Shown: one piece after another, positions 35,438-46,671 of the stretch | Layout: each line of letters starts with the position of its first letter | Numbering within the stretch: position 1 is the stretch's first letter | Origin: Lineus longissimus | Lineage: Eukaryota > Nemertea > Pilidiophora > Heteronemertea > Lineidae | Assembly: GCF_910592395.1 (NCBI RefSeq) | Contig: NC_088314.1 | Coordinates: 3,038,001 to 3,102,000 of the forward strand | Direction: 5' to 3' | Length of the DNA: 64,000 bases | Notes under the pieces: generated by a model | What the model was told of the DNA's origin: nothing | The model's input: only the letters and a program-made list of their open reading frames with translations | Databases searched by the model: none | Made by a program: the position numbers and the translations under genes

Positions 35438-37907
35438 ATGTCGGAACTCGATACCAAATGGCAGCTACCTCCTGTTAGACCTGGCAGACTTTGGAATGTT
35501 TCCAGCAGACTGGTGATAAGCAGTGTCTCGATATTGAGCAAAATTTGGGGAGGTCAGTTTAGACTTTTGCATGATTGCAGGAGAGGATGGAGGATGTTGA
35601 CAACTCAGTGGTAATAAACATGATACAAGAATGAGTGACAGCATTTTTATTATTACACTTGCAGGTTACCTGAATAGTACCAAGACGCACAATGTGGAAA
35701 TTCTCCATGAAGCTTTAGAACGTCCAGTAGATCAACCCTTAATCACAGTGTGCAATCATATGTCATGCCTCGATGACCCTGTTCTTTGGGGTAAGCGGCA
35801 GAGAGGTGAAAACCTTGACATCTTAAAATCATCCTAATTTAAGAGCCTTGTAGTTGTAGCCTACCAGCTCATACCGTCCAAGCAAACAGGGCAATCAGTA
35901 ATTACCATTACTACACCACTCCTTAATTTGACTGTGTTTCGAGAAGATGAGGGCAAATGTTATCACGACCAGAAACAGGACTTGGAAGATTCAGTCAAGC
36001 CTTCTGTTTACTTTCAGGTATACTTCGATGGAGACATCTCCTCCTGCAGCCCATGCATCTGCGCTGGGGACTGGCCGGTCACGATATCTGTTTCACAAAG
36101 GAGTGCCATGCCTTGTTTTTCAGTCTGGGTAAAACGGTGCCAATCATAAGAGGAAATGGTGTCTACCAGAGATCTATGAATTTTGCAGTTGAACAACTTA
36201 ACAAAGGAGATTGGGTGCACGTGTACCCAGAAGGTAGGTCAAATTAAATGCTAATAATGAGGAAGTAGACTCTTGATAAAGTCTCAACTAAAGTTCCATT
36301 ACAGCGAGTTGTGGTTTCCAGCATTCTGCATGCTTTGTGGTCAGTTACAATAGCCGTGCCAATAACTTACATTGAATTTTTAATCCAATCAAATGCCTGT
36401 GAAAACCATGAATTTTCTTACGTTGCCAGCGGTTCCTGCAGTTGTGGAATCAGACCTTTGAAGCATGTCAAATTATCCACTTGAAATGTCTTCAAGTTAT
36501 TTTTCCATATTTTCAGGGAGAGTCAACATGACAAATGAACTCATGCGATTTAAGTGGGGTGAGTAAGTTTGTTCTATATTCTAAATCAGTGGCATTTGTT
36601 TACAGTGCAAACAAGCCCTTGCACAGCTTGCTACACAGCCATGCTCCTACTGCAGTCCAAGTCCTGGACCTACATATACTTCTGGCGCAGCTCAATGTTC
36701 AGCAAGTATGCAAGAGACCCTTTTGTTTTTGTGGTCTTATAACCTTCACTTTTCCTATTTCAGGAGTTGGGCGTTTAATAGCTGAATGTAAAAATCTTCC
36801 TCTGGTCATACCATTTTGGCACATAGGTCAGTATTAAGAAAATGATCCTTGTGGACAATGCATAAGTCTGAGGGCCTACCTAAGGGGTCCATGCATGAGC
36901 CAATGAAAGCAAGATACCTCCCTCTCAAAAAGATATCCGATCACCCACTGACTGGTAGGGTCTGTGTGGAAGAGCCACCACAAAATGAATATGTTGATGC
37001 TGATGCCATGTCACATGAAACCTAATTTAAAATATCGAAAATAAGTGTAAATACTTTAGAGTTCATCTGTATAAGCTGGCCCCGCTTGAATGATATAATC
37101 ATCACCCTTGGCTTAGATTTGTATTTGTTCATTTCAGGCATGGACGACATTCTTCCAAATTACCAGTATATGCCAAAAATAGGAAAAGTAAGAGCTTAAT
37201 AGTCAGCTGTTGATGCTGTTAGTGCCCAAGTCAATTCGACTTGGGTTGCATCACTTCATCTTCAGTTGTATAGACACCTTAATTGGCTCCAAAAAGTAAA
37301 CATTACACAGCATCACAGGAAAAACTATTGCAATCAGAATATTTTGTTTCAGTGGGCTTTGGCTGCTTTCTACGTATGTTTGTTATGTTCGTCCTGCTCA
37401 GCTAATTTACACTTTAATTGTTTATTCCAGAAAGTGACAGTGTATGTAGGGCAGCCAATCGACTTCAGGGAACAATTGAGAAATCTTCGAGAATCAAAGA
37501 AAACTGCTGTAAGAGATTTACCTTTCTCTTCTACAAATGTAGTGCCCACGGAACTGGTTGTTCCTTTTTGACATGCCAAGTTACTGCTATTTCAAAATAG
37601 TAGCTTTGATACTTGGAGTATGTTTATCCAACTTGGCAGAGCCACTTTTTGGATAATGAACTGTATACTAGCAAATGTCACATTGATTGGAAATAACCTG
37701 CATGGACCCAGGAGAGGAAAAATAGATTTCATGGCCATGGTTTCCATAAATGGAGGCAGTTATTCAAAACAATTTAACCTCTTCTTTTTCCTGATACAGA
37801 TTGAAATACGGAAGCAAATCACAGACAGGATACAGGAGGAGTTGCACTCAATAAAGCCAATTGCTGAAAAGCTTCATTTAGAATTCAAAGCTGGAAAGAA
37901 GTCATGA
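35438..37907 (+). CDS. TAFAZZIN: Tafazzin, mitochondrial phospholipid-lysophospholipid transacylase (8 exons)
   Basis: Remodels cardiolipin by acyl transfer in mitochondrial membranes. Coding exons: 35438-35552, 35665-35790, 36018-36233, 36517-36558, 36764-36826, 37138-37187, 37431-37508 and 37800-37907 (TGA 37905-37907). All introns are GT-AG; phases are 1,1,1,1,1,0,0. The total is 798 nt, 265 aa, close to the 262-292 aa of animal tafazzins. The catalytic HX4D motif is H70-D75 in NHMSCLDD; other signatures are DICFTKE (103-109), FFSLGKTVPIIRG (114-126) and GDWVHVYPEGRVN (144-156). Residues ~25-39 form a weak hydrophobic segment consistent with interfacial anchoring. The ATG at 35438 is the first in frame and gives the expected N-terminal length. 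No splice or frame defect is seen, so the gene should be active. Confidence 0.93.
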
Positions 37908-38319
37908 CGAATGGCATAGAGACATTTCATATTCTACAACTTACTACTGACTAATTTTACTCTTTGAGTCATTTGTCTGTTGGGTCAGTGATGTGCCATA
38001 TACCAAGATTTTTAGGACTTGTGTGTCTGTTATTGGACAATTAGTGTGAGAAAGTGTGTGCTTAGAATTAAAGAGGATCCAACTACTAGAATAGAGGCCA
38101 GGAGCTTTCATGCATACACAAAGTGCCAGTGACATCTGACAAAGACTTCTTGGACTGGTTTCGTTATCTGTCCATCTGGAGGCAGTGGGATTTAGATATG
38201 GCAGTGCAGAGTCATTGTCTCGACCTATTCACACGGAGAAGACAGAGAGTATTATGTATTGAGATTTTATGTATTGTGTATTAATTTGCTGCGTTTGTGC
38301 ATTTCTAAACATCATCTTG

Positions 38320-38325
38320 AATAAA
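38320..38325 (+). terminator. Tafazzin polyadenylation signal
   Basis: AATAAA about 410 bp after the tafazzin stop codon, in an AT-rich context. It is the first canonical hexamer I see downstream of the stop and fits a short 3' UTR. Confidence 0.65.
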
Positions 38326-38344
38326 ATTATTTAATTAGAAAATA

Positions 38345-38730
38345 TGTTCTGTTCTTGTTCCCCTTCTATAAAGTTGAAGAGGAAAACAACTAAAGAAAAA
38401 AGAAACTGAAATTCAGAAACAGCTACAAGACCAACACAGCAGTTGGTTGTGATGTCATTCTAACCTGGTTGAACACATTGTTTCCATCAGATTATCACAT
38501 TATGATCAGCCCCTGACCTGTTGTGATGACTTGGTTTCTAGCACCTGATCTAGTTGTCACATTGTTTCTACTGTTCTAGCCCAAGAACTAACAAAGTCAA
38601 GTATAATCTAAATCTTGCGAGCAACTGGTTGTGGCATTGTAGTGTGACATTTTTTTGAACATTTAGCCTGGTTGTGAATCTAGTCCTGATTGTGGCGTTA
38701 TGAGCATCTGACATGTGTGACACAGGTATT
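38345..38730. other. Spacer with degenerate short repeats
   Basis: No gene seen. Loosely repeated phrases such as ttggttgtgatg, cacattgtttc and cctgatctagttgt recur without a fixed period. Confidence 0.4.
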
Positions 38731-38733
38731 TGC

Positions 38734-38885
38734 GATTGTCTTCGGGGATGGTTGTTCCTCGGTCATGGGAGTGTCCCGGCCGGGGTGGAACTGTGTACCA
38801 CGTTCGCTCAAACTACGGGAAGGATCAGTTCCACCCCGACCGGGACACTCCCATGACAGAGGAACAACCATCCCCGAAGACAATC
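38734..38885. repeat. Near-perfect 59-bp inverted repeat (hairpin, 34-nt loop)
   Basis: Arms 38734-38792 and 38827-38885 match at 57 of 59 positions as reverse complements; the mismatches fall in cctcGgtc/cctcTgtc and ccggCcgg/ccggTcgg. The 34-nt loop is 38793-38826. It would fold into a very stable stem if transcribed. Two overlapping short ORFs here are by-products of the GC-rich arms. Confidence 0.9.
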
Positions 38886-38923
38886 ACATTTTCGCGCCAT
38901 TGTTTTACACAGGAAGTGATGAC

Positions 38924-39541
38924 CGGCGGGCAGAAAATGCATGCTGATTGCATCAGTGGCAGGATCTTGGGGTCATTGCGCACGGATATGCTATGAACGG
39001 ATGTCTGTACGGATGGGGGATCATCTCATTCAGCATACTTGATTACACAGTAGTATTATGTTTTTTTTAATACTTTTTCTTTATTTCTTACCACCATCTG
39101 TCATAAATGTATATTTTTAATAAATCTTATTTATCTTTGTGATGAACCCTATCTAATAGATGCTGAAGCATCCATGAGAATTCACCTTGACAATTTCTTT
39201 CTATTTCTTTGCGCCAACCATCTAATAGATCCTCTATCATCTTGAGACGGACCCCCATCCGTACAGACATCCGTTTATAGCATACGCGTGCGCACCAATC
39301 CCGAGATCCTGCTATATATAGATTGCAGACTACAGACCGAGGGTTTTCTCAAGAATCAACAGAAAAGGTCAGGAACTTAAGGGACCATTTCGTATACGAT
39401 GTAGGACTAGGAGTATCAAAAACCTGTATCTCAGGATGGGAATTCCTGGCTTTTTCGAGGTAGCACATAGGCTCGATGTACAGCGTACCGGGTCGAGGCT
39501 ATTTAATGGGCGAGCAATTAGCATGTATTTTCTGCCCGCCG
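38924..39541. mobile_element. Decayed foldback element with interrupted arms
   Basis: The left arm (38924-39022: ggcgggcagaaaatgc...ggatgtctgtacggatgggg) pairs with two right segments. 39246-39326 (cccccatccgtacagacatccg...gattgca) is its inner complement, and 39514-39541 (gcaattagcatgtattttct gcccgcc) is its outer complement. About 190 bp at 39327-39513 interrupts the right arm. The centre is T-rich. There is no coding capacity; it is probably a non-autonomous DNA transposon. Confidence 0.65.
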
Positions 39542-39544
39542 AAA

Positions 39545-41239
39545 TAATGACTATGAAAACTATCCAATGAGTGGTTCATTCTATTTTTAGACTGGTAGCA
39601 AACGTCATATTTATAATGATAACCAATGGCTAAGCCAGCATTCGGATAATTTGTTCATTGAAAGCATATCGCCGCGCTCAGATGAGTGTGTCTTGGATAC
39701 ATAAAATTATAGCATCTGGACTAACTTACAATAAAAGGATTGTAAGTAATTATTTCTTTGGAAATCAATTGCCATTATTTGTTTTTTTTAAGGATAGAAA
39801 TAGAATGATCAAAGAATGATTATTATATTTGGTTGCGGGATAAAAGTCAAGTGTCGGGTGCGGAAAACAATACTGTATATAAAATCTGATCAAAGTGCAT
39901 TTTCGATCATTTTCAAGAGAAGTGTACGGTTTAATTGTAACTTGCTATTAGTCATACCAAAACTGAGTGACTGGATTTAATGGCATTTGAAATTTCACAA
40001 ACTGCTAAATCCAATCTCCACTCTTATTTCTCTAAAACGTCATCTTGAAATGTTATTTGGACCATTCATGTAAGAGAAAAATATGGTTGAAACCAAAAAT
40101 AAATTTGGTCTTATCACTATGTACAGGTTTAGTATTTTAATTTATCAGAAACAATGTATTACTCTATTTCACTCTCAGTGCCTGTGATCGAATGAGACGA
40201 TCGGAAATGACGTACCGGTACATTCTCAATTGTTCTACCCCTCTAGGATGAATTGAGGTGTGGTCGTAACAAATCGAGAGAGTTTAGGTCTGAAATAGCG
40301 GAAATAAGGGTTGATTTTAGGCAGTATTTGACAGGTATGTGTCTTAATTGTCTTCATGAGATACAGAGGAAACGTTAAGTACGCCAGTATTGGGCATATT
40401 TTGTGTAAATTCGGTGTGAACGCCCTTGTTTGGTTTGATTGATGAGAAGGTGTGACCTCTTTGTTGCAAAATCTGGCCGATTTCTTGATTTTTCGACCGT
40501 GCTATCTCGGCATTTCTGATGCAAGTGTGTCACTAACTGCATTAAATTGGTCATTGTATTGTTTATTTTTGCTAAGACGAGCTCATTCTTGCATATTATT
40601 GGTTTTGAGGCCTTCAATATAGGTGAGAAAACCCAGAGAAAATTTCCTACATTCCTCGACGGCCATATTTGATGACATCATGGTTTCCATAAGCTGTACA
40701 TTTTGTGTACATAAGGTTGCACAATGTACTGTGTAGTGTATTTCATGTACACATTATTCACTAATATACCGTTCATAGCAGTGTAGGCCTATTCGTTTGT
40801 ATAATAGTGCCAGGCAAGGATATGTAGGCCATGTAAACTAGACACCGCGGGGTTGCACACCACATGATCTTTTGTTCGTTGTGCTTCACTGCCTATATAT
40901 TTATAGGTTTGTTCGGCCCCGCAATGACTTCCTCCACCTGGTGTAAACTAAAACGCCGGGTTTGGCATTTTGGTGAAGTCCTAATTAACTGAAAATATTC
41001 ACAAGTTAGACACTGTCGCAGTGACACAGACTGAGTCACAGACATCCTGACTTATGGTTGTACTTGGTTATTAGAATTTGGTTCTGTTTGCTTGTCATCC
41101 GGATCCATTGAGAAGTACACAAGAACTCCTAAATCAGTAATGAGTAATGGCCTGCAATTGCCGAAAAAGTCTGGGCGTGAATGCCTGATTATGGGAATCG
41201 CATTTGTTTTTAATCAACGTGTGTTTCTTCTCTTTTCAG
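39545..41239. other. Upstream region of the Rho gene, promoter/5' UTR exon not resolved
   Basis: No coding exon recognised. A CpG-richer stretch at about 40190-40334 ends in acag|gtatgt and is one candidate non-coding first exon for the Rho gene, but nothing in the sequence confirms it. The rest is AT-rich. Confidence 0.3.
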
Positions 41240-41417
<178 letters not shown>

Positions 41418-43905
41418 TAAACAGCTTCTTCAGTCACATTAGCATTCTTTGAAATGCTTTGGCTTTGGGTGACTAAACTAAAGTGAAAAAAGCATTGGAT
41501 TAGAAATTTGGAGTGTTTGACTAAACATGAAAAGTAGCCCTCAAACTCAGAGTCCAGGATGGCTACTGTCTTAAAATGTAGAGGTCAGTTAATGGCCCTT
41601 GGCCTTACAATACATGTATTGCAAATTGACCTTGTAGCCAGTCAGTTTTTGTACTTCTCTTATGTCACCAAGACACCAACATGTAAGGACTTCAGTGAAT
41701 TCATTCAGTTCAGTGAACAATCAATGTTTTTACCTTATTCTGGCCTGCCCGTGAAGAACTTTGTATTATTTTTTGCAGTTCATCGTATTCAGGTTTATTT
41801 TCATTTTGAGTTGTTCATTATTCATTGATTTGATTTTTGTCATGATTTAAAGGTTGTGACAATGTAAATTATTATAGTTTATTAATCCATCAAAAACGAA
41901 GAAGGCGTGGCATGTTGAGGAATCAAATTGTGCCAAAGTTCTTCAGAGCTTTCTTGAGCTTGGCGGGAGTTCCATCAATTTTGGAAAGACTCAATGAGTA
42001 AATCCAAATGGAATGACAAAATAATCCAGCAGCACACTTTAAGGCAAGAAATCAGGGGAGATATGGCAGCCTGTTCTGATGGAAAAAGCCCTACTAGAAA
42101 TGACTGGTTGTCAATAATATTATTGTTTGTTAAATTTTTCAAGTCATTTGCTTGAATTGAAGCATACTAAAATTGAAATGAAATGATTGATATCATGATA
42201 CTTTGTAAATTTGTGTATGTGTATGTGATTGTAAGTATTGCAGATCATGTGTGGAATGAAATATATTTTGCAGCTTTCTATCTATCGGTATACCGGTACG
42301 CTGGTGCATGTGCCAAATAAATAAATGTGCAATAGTGCTGGTGCTGATAATAAACTGATCAGCAATGTACCACAATTTGATAGTGATTGTGCAGTGAAAT
42401 TCATTGAGAATGATGCCTTCCTCAAGATGTGTTTTGTGACATAGTCTGTCGTGCTCCAAACAGTGATATTGTGGAATGCGTTCCTTGTTGTTTACGACGA
42501 GTGCCTCCGATCCGGCAATCACTTGGTGTCTCTGCGATCCCATCCTGCTTCCTGTCCGACCTTGGGCAACAGGCTTTTCTTTTGAACTATTTCTAATGGT
42601 GAGTGGACTTCAGTCTATGCACTGCATGCTTTCAGATCATTTCAGTTGTTTGTTTCTCACCAAATTCACATCAACTTTTGTGTTGTTCCTTTTTGCCATT
42701 TTTGTTCTTTCAGTGGCACTTCCACTCCAGCATGTTGTCAGTTCCTGTTACGTTTATTCCTTGTTCCGAGTTCTGTTCCTTTGCATGCGCTTTTCAAGTT
42801 AATCCACTTTGTTTTGATTTATGAATGATTTGTCTTGCAACGTATCATCCCATTCCTGCAAACTGAAAACTCCGTGTAGCCTATGCATGTAACACATAAA
42901 TAAGAAGGATACATGTAGTGGATGGGATAGCTTGAAATTGCTTTGGGGTATTCAATGCCTTGTCGCAGCAGCCATAAGTGGGGCCTTATCTTTTTCCTCT
43001 TTAGAAAGATGTTACTCTCTCTCAGTAATTTGCATGACCATGGAGAGACAGATCTGGTCCTGTTCAGTTTAGCCACTGGATTTTTCTAGATGAGATCATA
43101 AAATGAGGAATACTTCCTTGTCCTTGAGTTTGCATGAGTGTGTATTGTCACTAACTAAATTTGAGCAGTGTATTTTTTGGTGAATTATAAAGATAATTGG
43201 AATTGACAGGGGCTCAGTGACTAACCTGTTTCTGTTAGGTAATTACTACATTATACTGGTGATCAATCAGCTGGAGCCATAGCTAAAACTCAAACTTAGC
43301 AAAATAAATGAATCAAAAGATAGCGGGAGTATTTTAACTGGATTTGGTACATAAGAATTGCATTGGTTTGGCTGGTCAGCTTCAAACTGGGTGGAGTACA
43401 TCCCTGTCATGCACCACATATCAAACAAGTTTTCTCTGGCCATGCTTGTTCCTCTCGCTGTCAAGAGTCTCAGACAAGGTACATAGACATACCAGTCTCC
43501 TCCAAACATTTGAAAAAATGTAGTACTACAGAGGTTGTGTTTTACTCAACTTTAAGGCAAATCTGGGTCAGTGCTGTGACTCTTCAATAAGAAAAGCAAG
43601 GTGAAGCATTGATGCTTCTTTTCAGTGCCTTTTCTATAAGATATCAGAAGAACTTTCCACACAATACAATTTCATATTAGCTGACTTGGTATGTACATGT
43701 AGATCATACAGTCTACATACTGTGCAGTGTGTGTAATTAGAGGGTGGGGTCACCATGTCCATATTGATCTAGAAATGTGGAACAGCTGTAGGTTGTTTTG
43801 GTTTGAAATGCAGTAGAACCTCGTTAAGGACAAATCTTGATTATAAAGGCATTGATTGAATGGTGATGTCTATGTCACAGTAGGTGTCGCCACACCCATT
43901 GAGTC

Positions 43906-43921
43906 GGGGGGGGGGGGGGGG
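43906..43921. repeat. G16 homopolymer
   Basis: Run of sixteen G within the Rho intron. Length is prone to polymorphism and to sequencing error. Confidence 0.85.
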
Positions 43922-45376
43922 TTCTCAAAGTCAAACATATTGCTTGTCCCAGTTTAATTTTGCTGAATGAAAGTCACCAAGGGCAGGACTCATGCTGGTT
44001 TAATCTGGTATTTGTGGTGAGCTGGTACTAAGCTATTTTAGCACTAACTCACAATAGAAGTTTGTTTTTTTTGTCTTACAATCATATGTGTTCTTGGTTT
44101 AATTGGGAGGTACATTTGTCTATTTGATACTAAGCTAGATGTTAAGTTAAGTTGAAGTCTGTTGGGCTTTAGCCCGAGCCGTAAACGGCTCATCCGGCTG
44201 GAGCTTATCCCGGTTTCCGAAGCATTTAAAAGCGACTAGGCGTAGTATTCCCCCTGGAAGTGGAAGGTGTACAAAAATGACATCATGTGGTGTGGTATGT
44301 AAATTACTACTGTAGAAGGTTGAGGTGCACATTATTGGAAATTGCTGGCATCTTGTTCATGTTGTTGGATTGGGTGTGGTAGTTGTTGGAATCCAGGGAC
44401 TTGTTGTTCTTCCTCTTAAAACTCGGTAGGAAAAAAAGGCATGGATCAATGGTCTTTGGATTTCAGTCTCTTTGAGAGGAAATCTGTGTCCTTGAGTTTT
44501 TGAAAATTCTTCAGCACTCATTCTTCTATGATAATGCTAAGGATAATCTATGATATTCTAATTCTATGATAGGGACTGGCATGACTAGGTTGTCGAACCA
44601 AAGTTATCATGGATGTCAAGGAAGGCTCTGCGATCACATTGACGTCATTGTATGATTTCTATAAGTCCCACGGTGGTGAATTTTGACTTCCTGGTATACT
44701 ACTTTTAGATGGGTTGTCATCGAAAAGCACCTACTCACATTTTCGGGATCATAAATGAACGATAAATTCTTGATAAATTTTTGTCACATTGTCTGTCTGA
44801 AAGTTCTTGTGTTCTAATAATGGACTGATCCTTTGGTGATCATTCCTGTTATGTTCCCCTTGATGTTTACTTGCACTTATCAAATCTGATGTTCACTATG
44901 CATGAATTACAATACCAAATAGTCTCACTCGGTGACTAACTCAGCATTTCTTGTGTTAGGGGTTGTAAACATTTATGAAGTCTAACCCTTTTCAAAAATA
45001 GGCTTTTTAGTTGAGTCACTGTCACATGTATATACACACATACTATACAGTTACAATCGGGAAACGATATGGAAGACCCTTCAAATTTCATCCAATTTCA
45101 CAAAAACAAAAACTTTCCACATATCCCTTGAACTTTTTACTAAGACCGTTCATAATGATATCTGGCAAAATATTCTTCGTTTCCCAACATAGTATAATAT
45201 TGTAGTATGTGAGTACATACAGGTGTATAGTGGTTGAGTTGAAATCACAAAGCATGGGTGTGACTGGATGGGTCATGTAAAATTTGGCATGAAATTGTTC
45301 CGCTGTGAACACCTTTTAGTTGTTATGTATGCTATCAAGTATGGATTGATCTACTTGATTTTATGTGCATACATTA

Positions 45377-45773
45377 GCTGCGCTTACACCACGAAATATT
45401 GGTGGACCAATTGCACTTACACCACCACATTGCCGCGACAAATTGGTTCGGCAATCCATTGCCGATACAAATTGCCGAGCGAATTTGTCCCACCAAGCTT
45501 GATGGTCCAAATTCGCCCGGCTTGTGAAAAGCTCGGCTTTGTCGTGGTGTACGCGCAAATGGATCGGCAATTAGCTAGTTAGATGGTTCGGCTCCAGGCG
45601 GCGCTTTCGAAATGGCGCTTTCTGCGCATGCAATTTATTGTTTGCGCGCCATCTGTAGCCGGATTTTATAACTAGCTGCAGCGCTGGTGTAAGCGCTTGG
45701 TGGATTTTCGATGGTGCGGCATTGGTTCCCGAACCAAGATTGGTGGTCCATTTTCAGGTGGTGTAAGTGCGGC
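45377..45773. mobile_element. MITE, ~397 bp, TA target duplication
   Basis: Termini GCTGCGCTTACACCAC and GTGGTGTAAGTGCGGC are inverted repeats (14 of 16) and are flanked on both sides by TA. Subterminal copies of the motif (cttacaccacc, tggtgtaagcgc) recur inside. No ORF for a transposase is present. TA flanks suggest a Tc1/mariner-type or related transposase supplied in trans; the family cannot be fixed. Confidence 0.7.
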
Positions 45774-46248
45774 TAGAAATACTATCCTTGTTTGTTTAAG
45801 TGATAACATCCTTCCAATTTACATATGCCTTCACTGTTGATGTTATCGTATCTAAGCACACACTAAGTCCGTGTTCTGTGTGATGTAAACTATTCAGTGA
45901 TATTTGATTGAAGTGCTTTGAAGATATAAATTGTTGAAATATTTTTTGATGACTTTGGTAAAAACACAGTTAGCTTTGTCATGTGGCTGATCTTGTGGCT
46001 CTTTGAAATTGTCCTTGTTGAAGATGATGCTCACAAGTATCTGCTGAAGAACAAAAAAAAATTTTGTTTCAAATAACTAGTGTTTGGATTTGTGAAGGCA
46101 AAAGACCCATTCTGGTTTGGAGTCGGTTCAGAAGAACCTAAAATAAAACTTCTTTTGCTGGTAGTTGTGTGTGGTCCCAAAGGCAACTTTTGAAAAGTAT
46201 TTTTTTGGCATCCAATTTCATGTTGTCCTCTTTTTAATCTATTTTCAG

Positions 46249-46671
46249 GTTGAATTAGCGCTATGGGATACAGCCGGACAAGAAGATTATGATCGCCTGC
46301 GACCACTCTCATACCCTGACACGGATGTCATACTGATGTGTTTCTCCATAGACAGCCCCGACAGTTTAGAAAACATCCCAGAGAAGTGGACACCAGAAGT
46401 GAAGCATTTTTGTCCAAATGTCCCTATTATCCTTGTTGGAAACAAAAAGGACTTGAGAAATGACCCCAATACCATGAGGGAGTTGGCAAAAATGAAACAG
46501 GAGCCAGTAAGAGGGGAGGATGGCCGAAGTATGAAGGATAGAATAGGTGCATATGCTTATTTAGAATGTTCTGCAAAGACAAAGGAGGGAGTGAGAGAAG
46601 TTTTTGAAACGGCCACCAAGGCTGCTCTGCAAATGAAGAAAAAGAAGAAGCGTGGTTGCAAGATTCTATAG
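46249..46671 (+). CDS. RHOA: RhoA-type GTPase, terminal exon A (residues 53-192, CAAX = CKIL)
   Basis: Acceptor is tctattttcag at 46248. The exon is 423 nt including TAG. It encodes switch II DTAGQE (residues 59-64, catalytic Gln63), NKKD (117-120), the Rho-specific insert helix (about 124-137), ECSAK (158-162) and a hexalysine tail ending CKIL. The final Leu predicts geranylgeranylation. Joined to the 5' exon it gives a 192-aa Rho, one residue shorter than human RhoA, with every nucleotide-binding motif intact. Relative to exon B it differs at 19 of 140 residues, mostly in the insert helix and C-terminus. Candidate poly(A) signal AATAAA at 48107-48112. Confidence 0.92.
   Translation, partial: VELALWDTAGQEDYDRLRPLSYPDTDVILMCFSIDSPDSLENIPEKWTPEVKHFCPNVPIILVGNKKDLRNDPNTMRELAKMKQEPVRGEDGRSMKDRIGAYAYLECSAKTKEGVREVFETATKAALQMKKKKKRGCKIL

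Noticed and set aside
38690-38996. Overlapping ORFs across the 59-bp hairpin
   Set aside because: Both strands and two frames are open because the GC-rich inverted arms mirror each other; there is no domain.
42476-42802. 108-codon ORF in the Rho intron
   Set aside because: Hydrophobic, Phe/Leu/Cys-rich reading of T-rich sequence, with overlapping ORFs in other frames of similar length. No evidence of coding.
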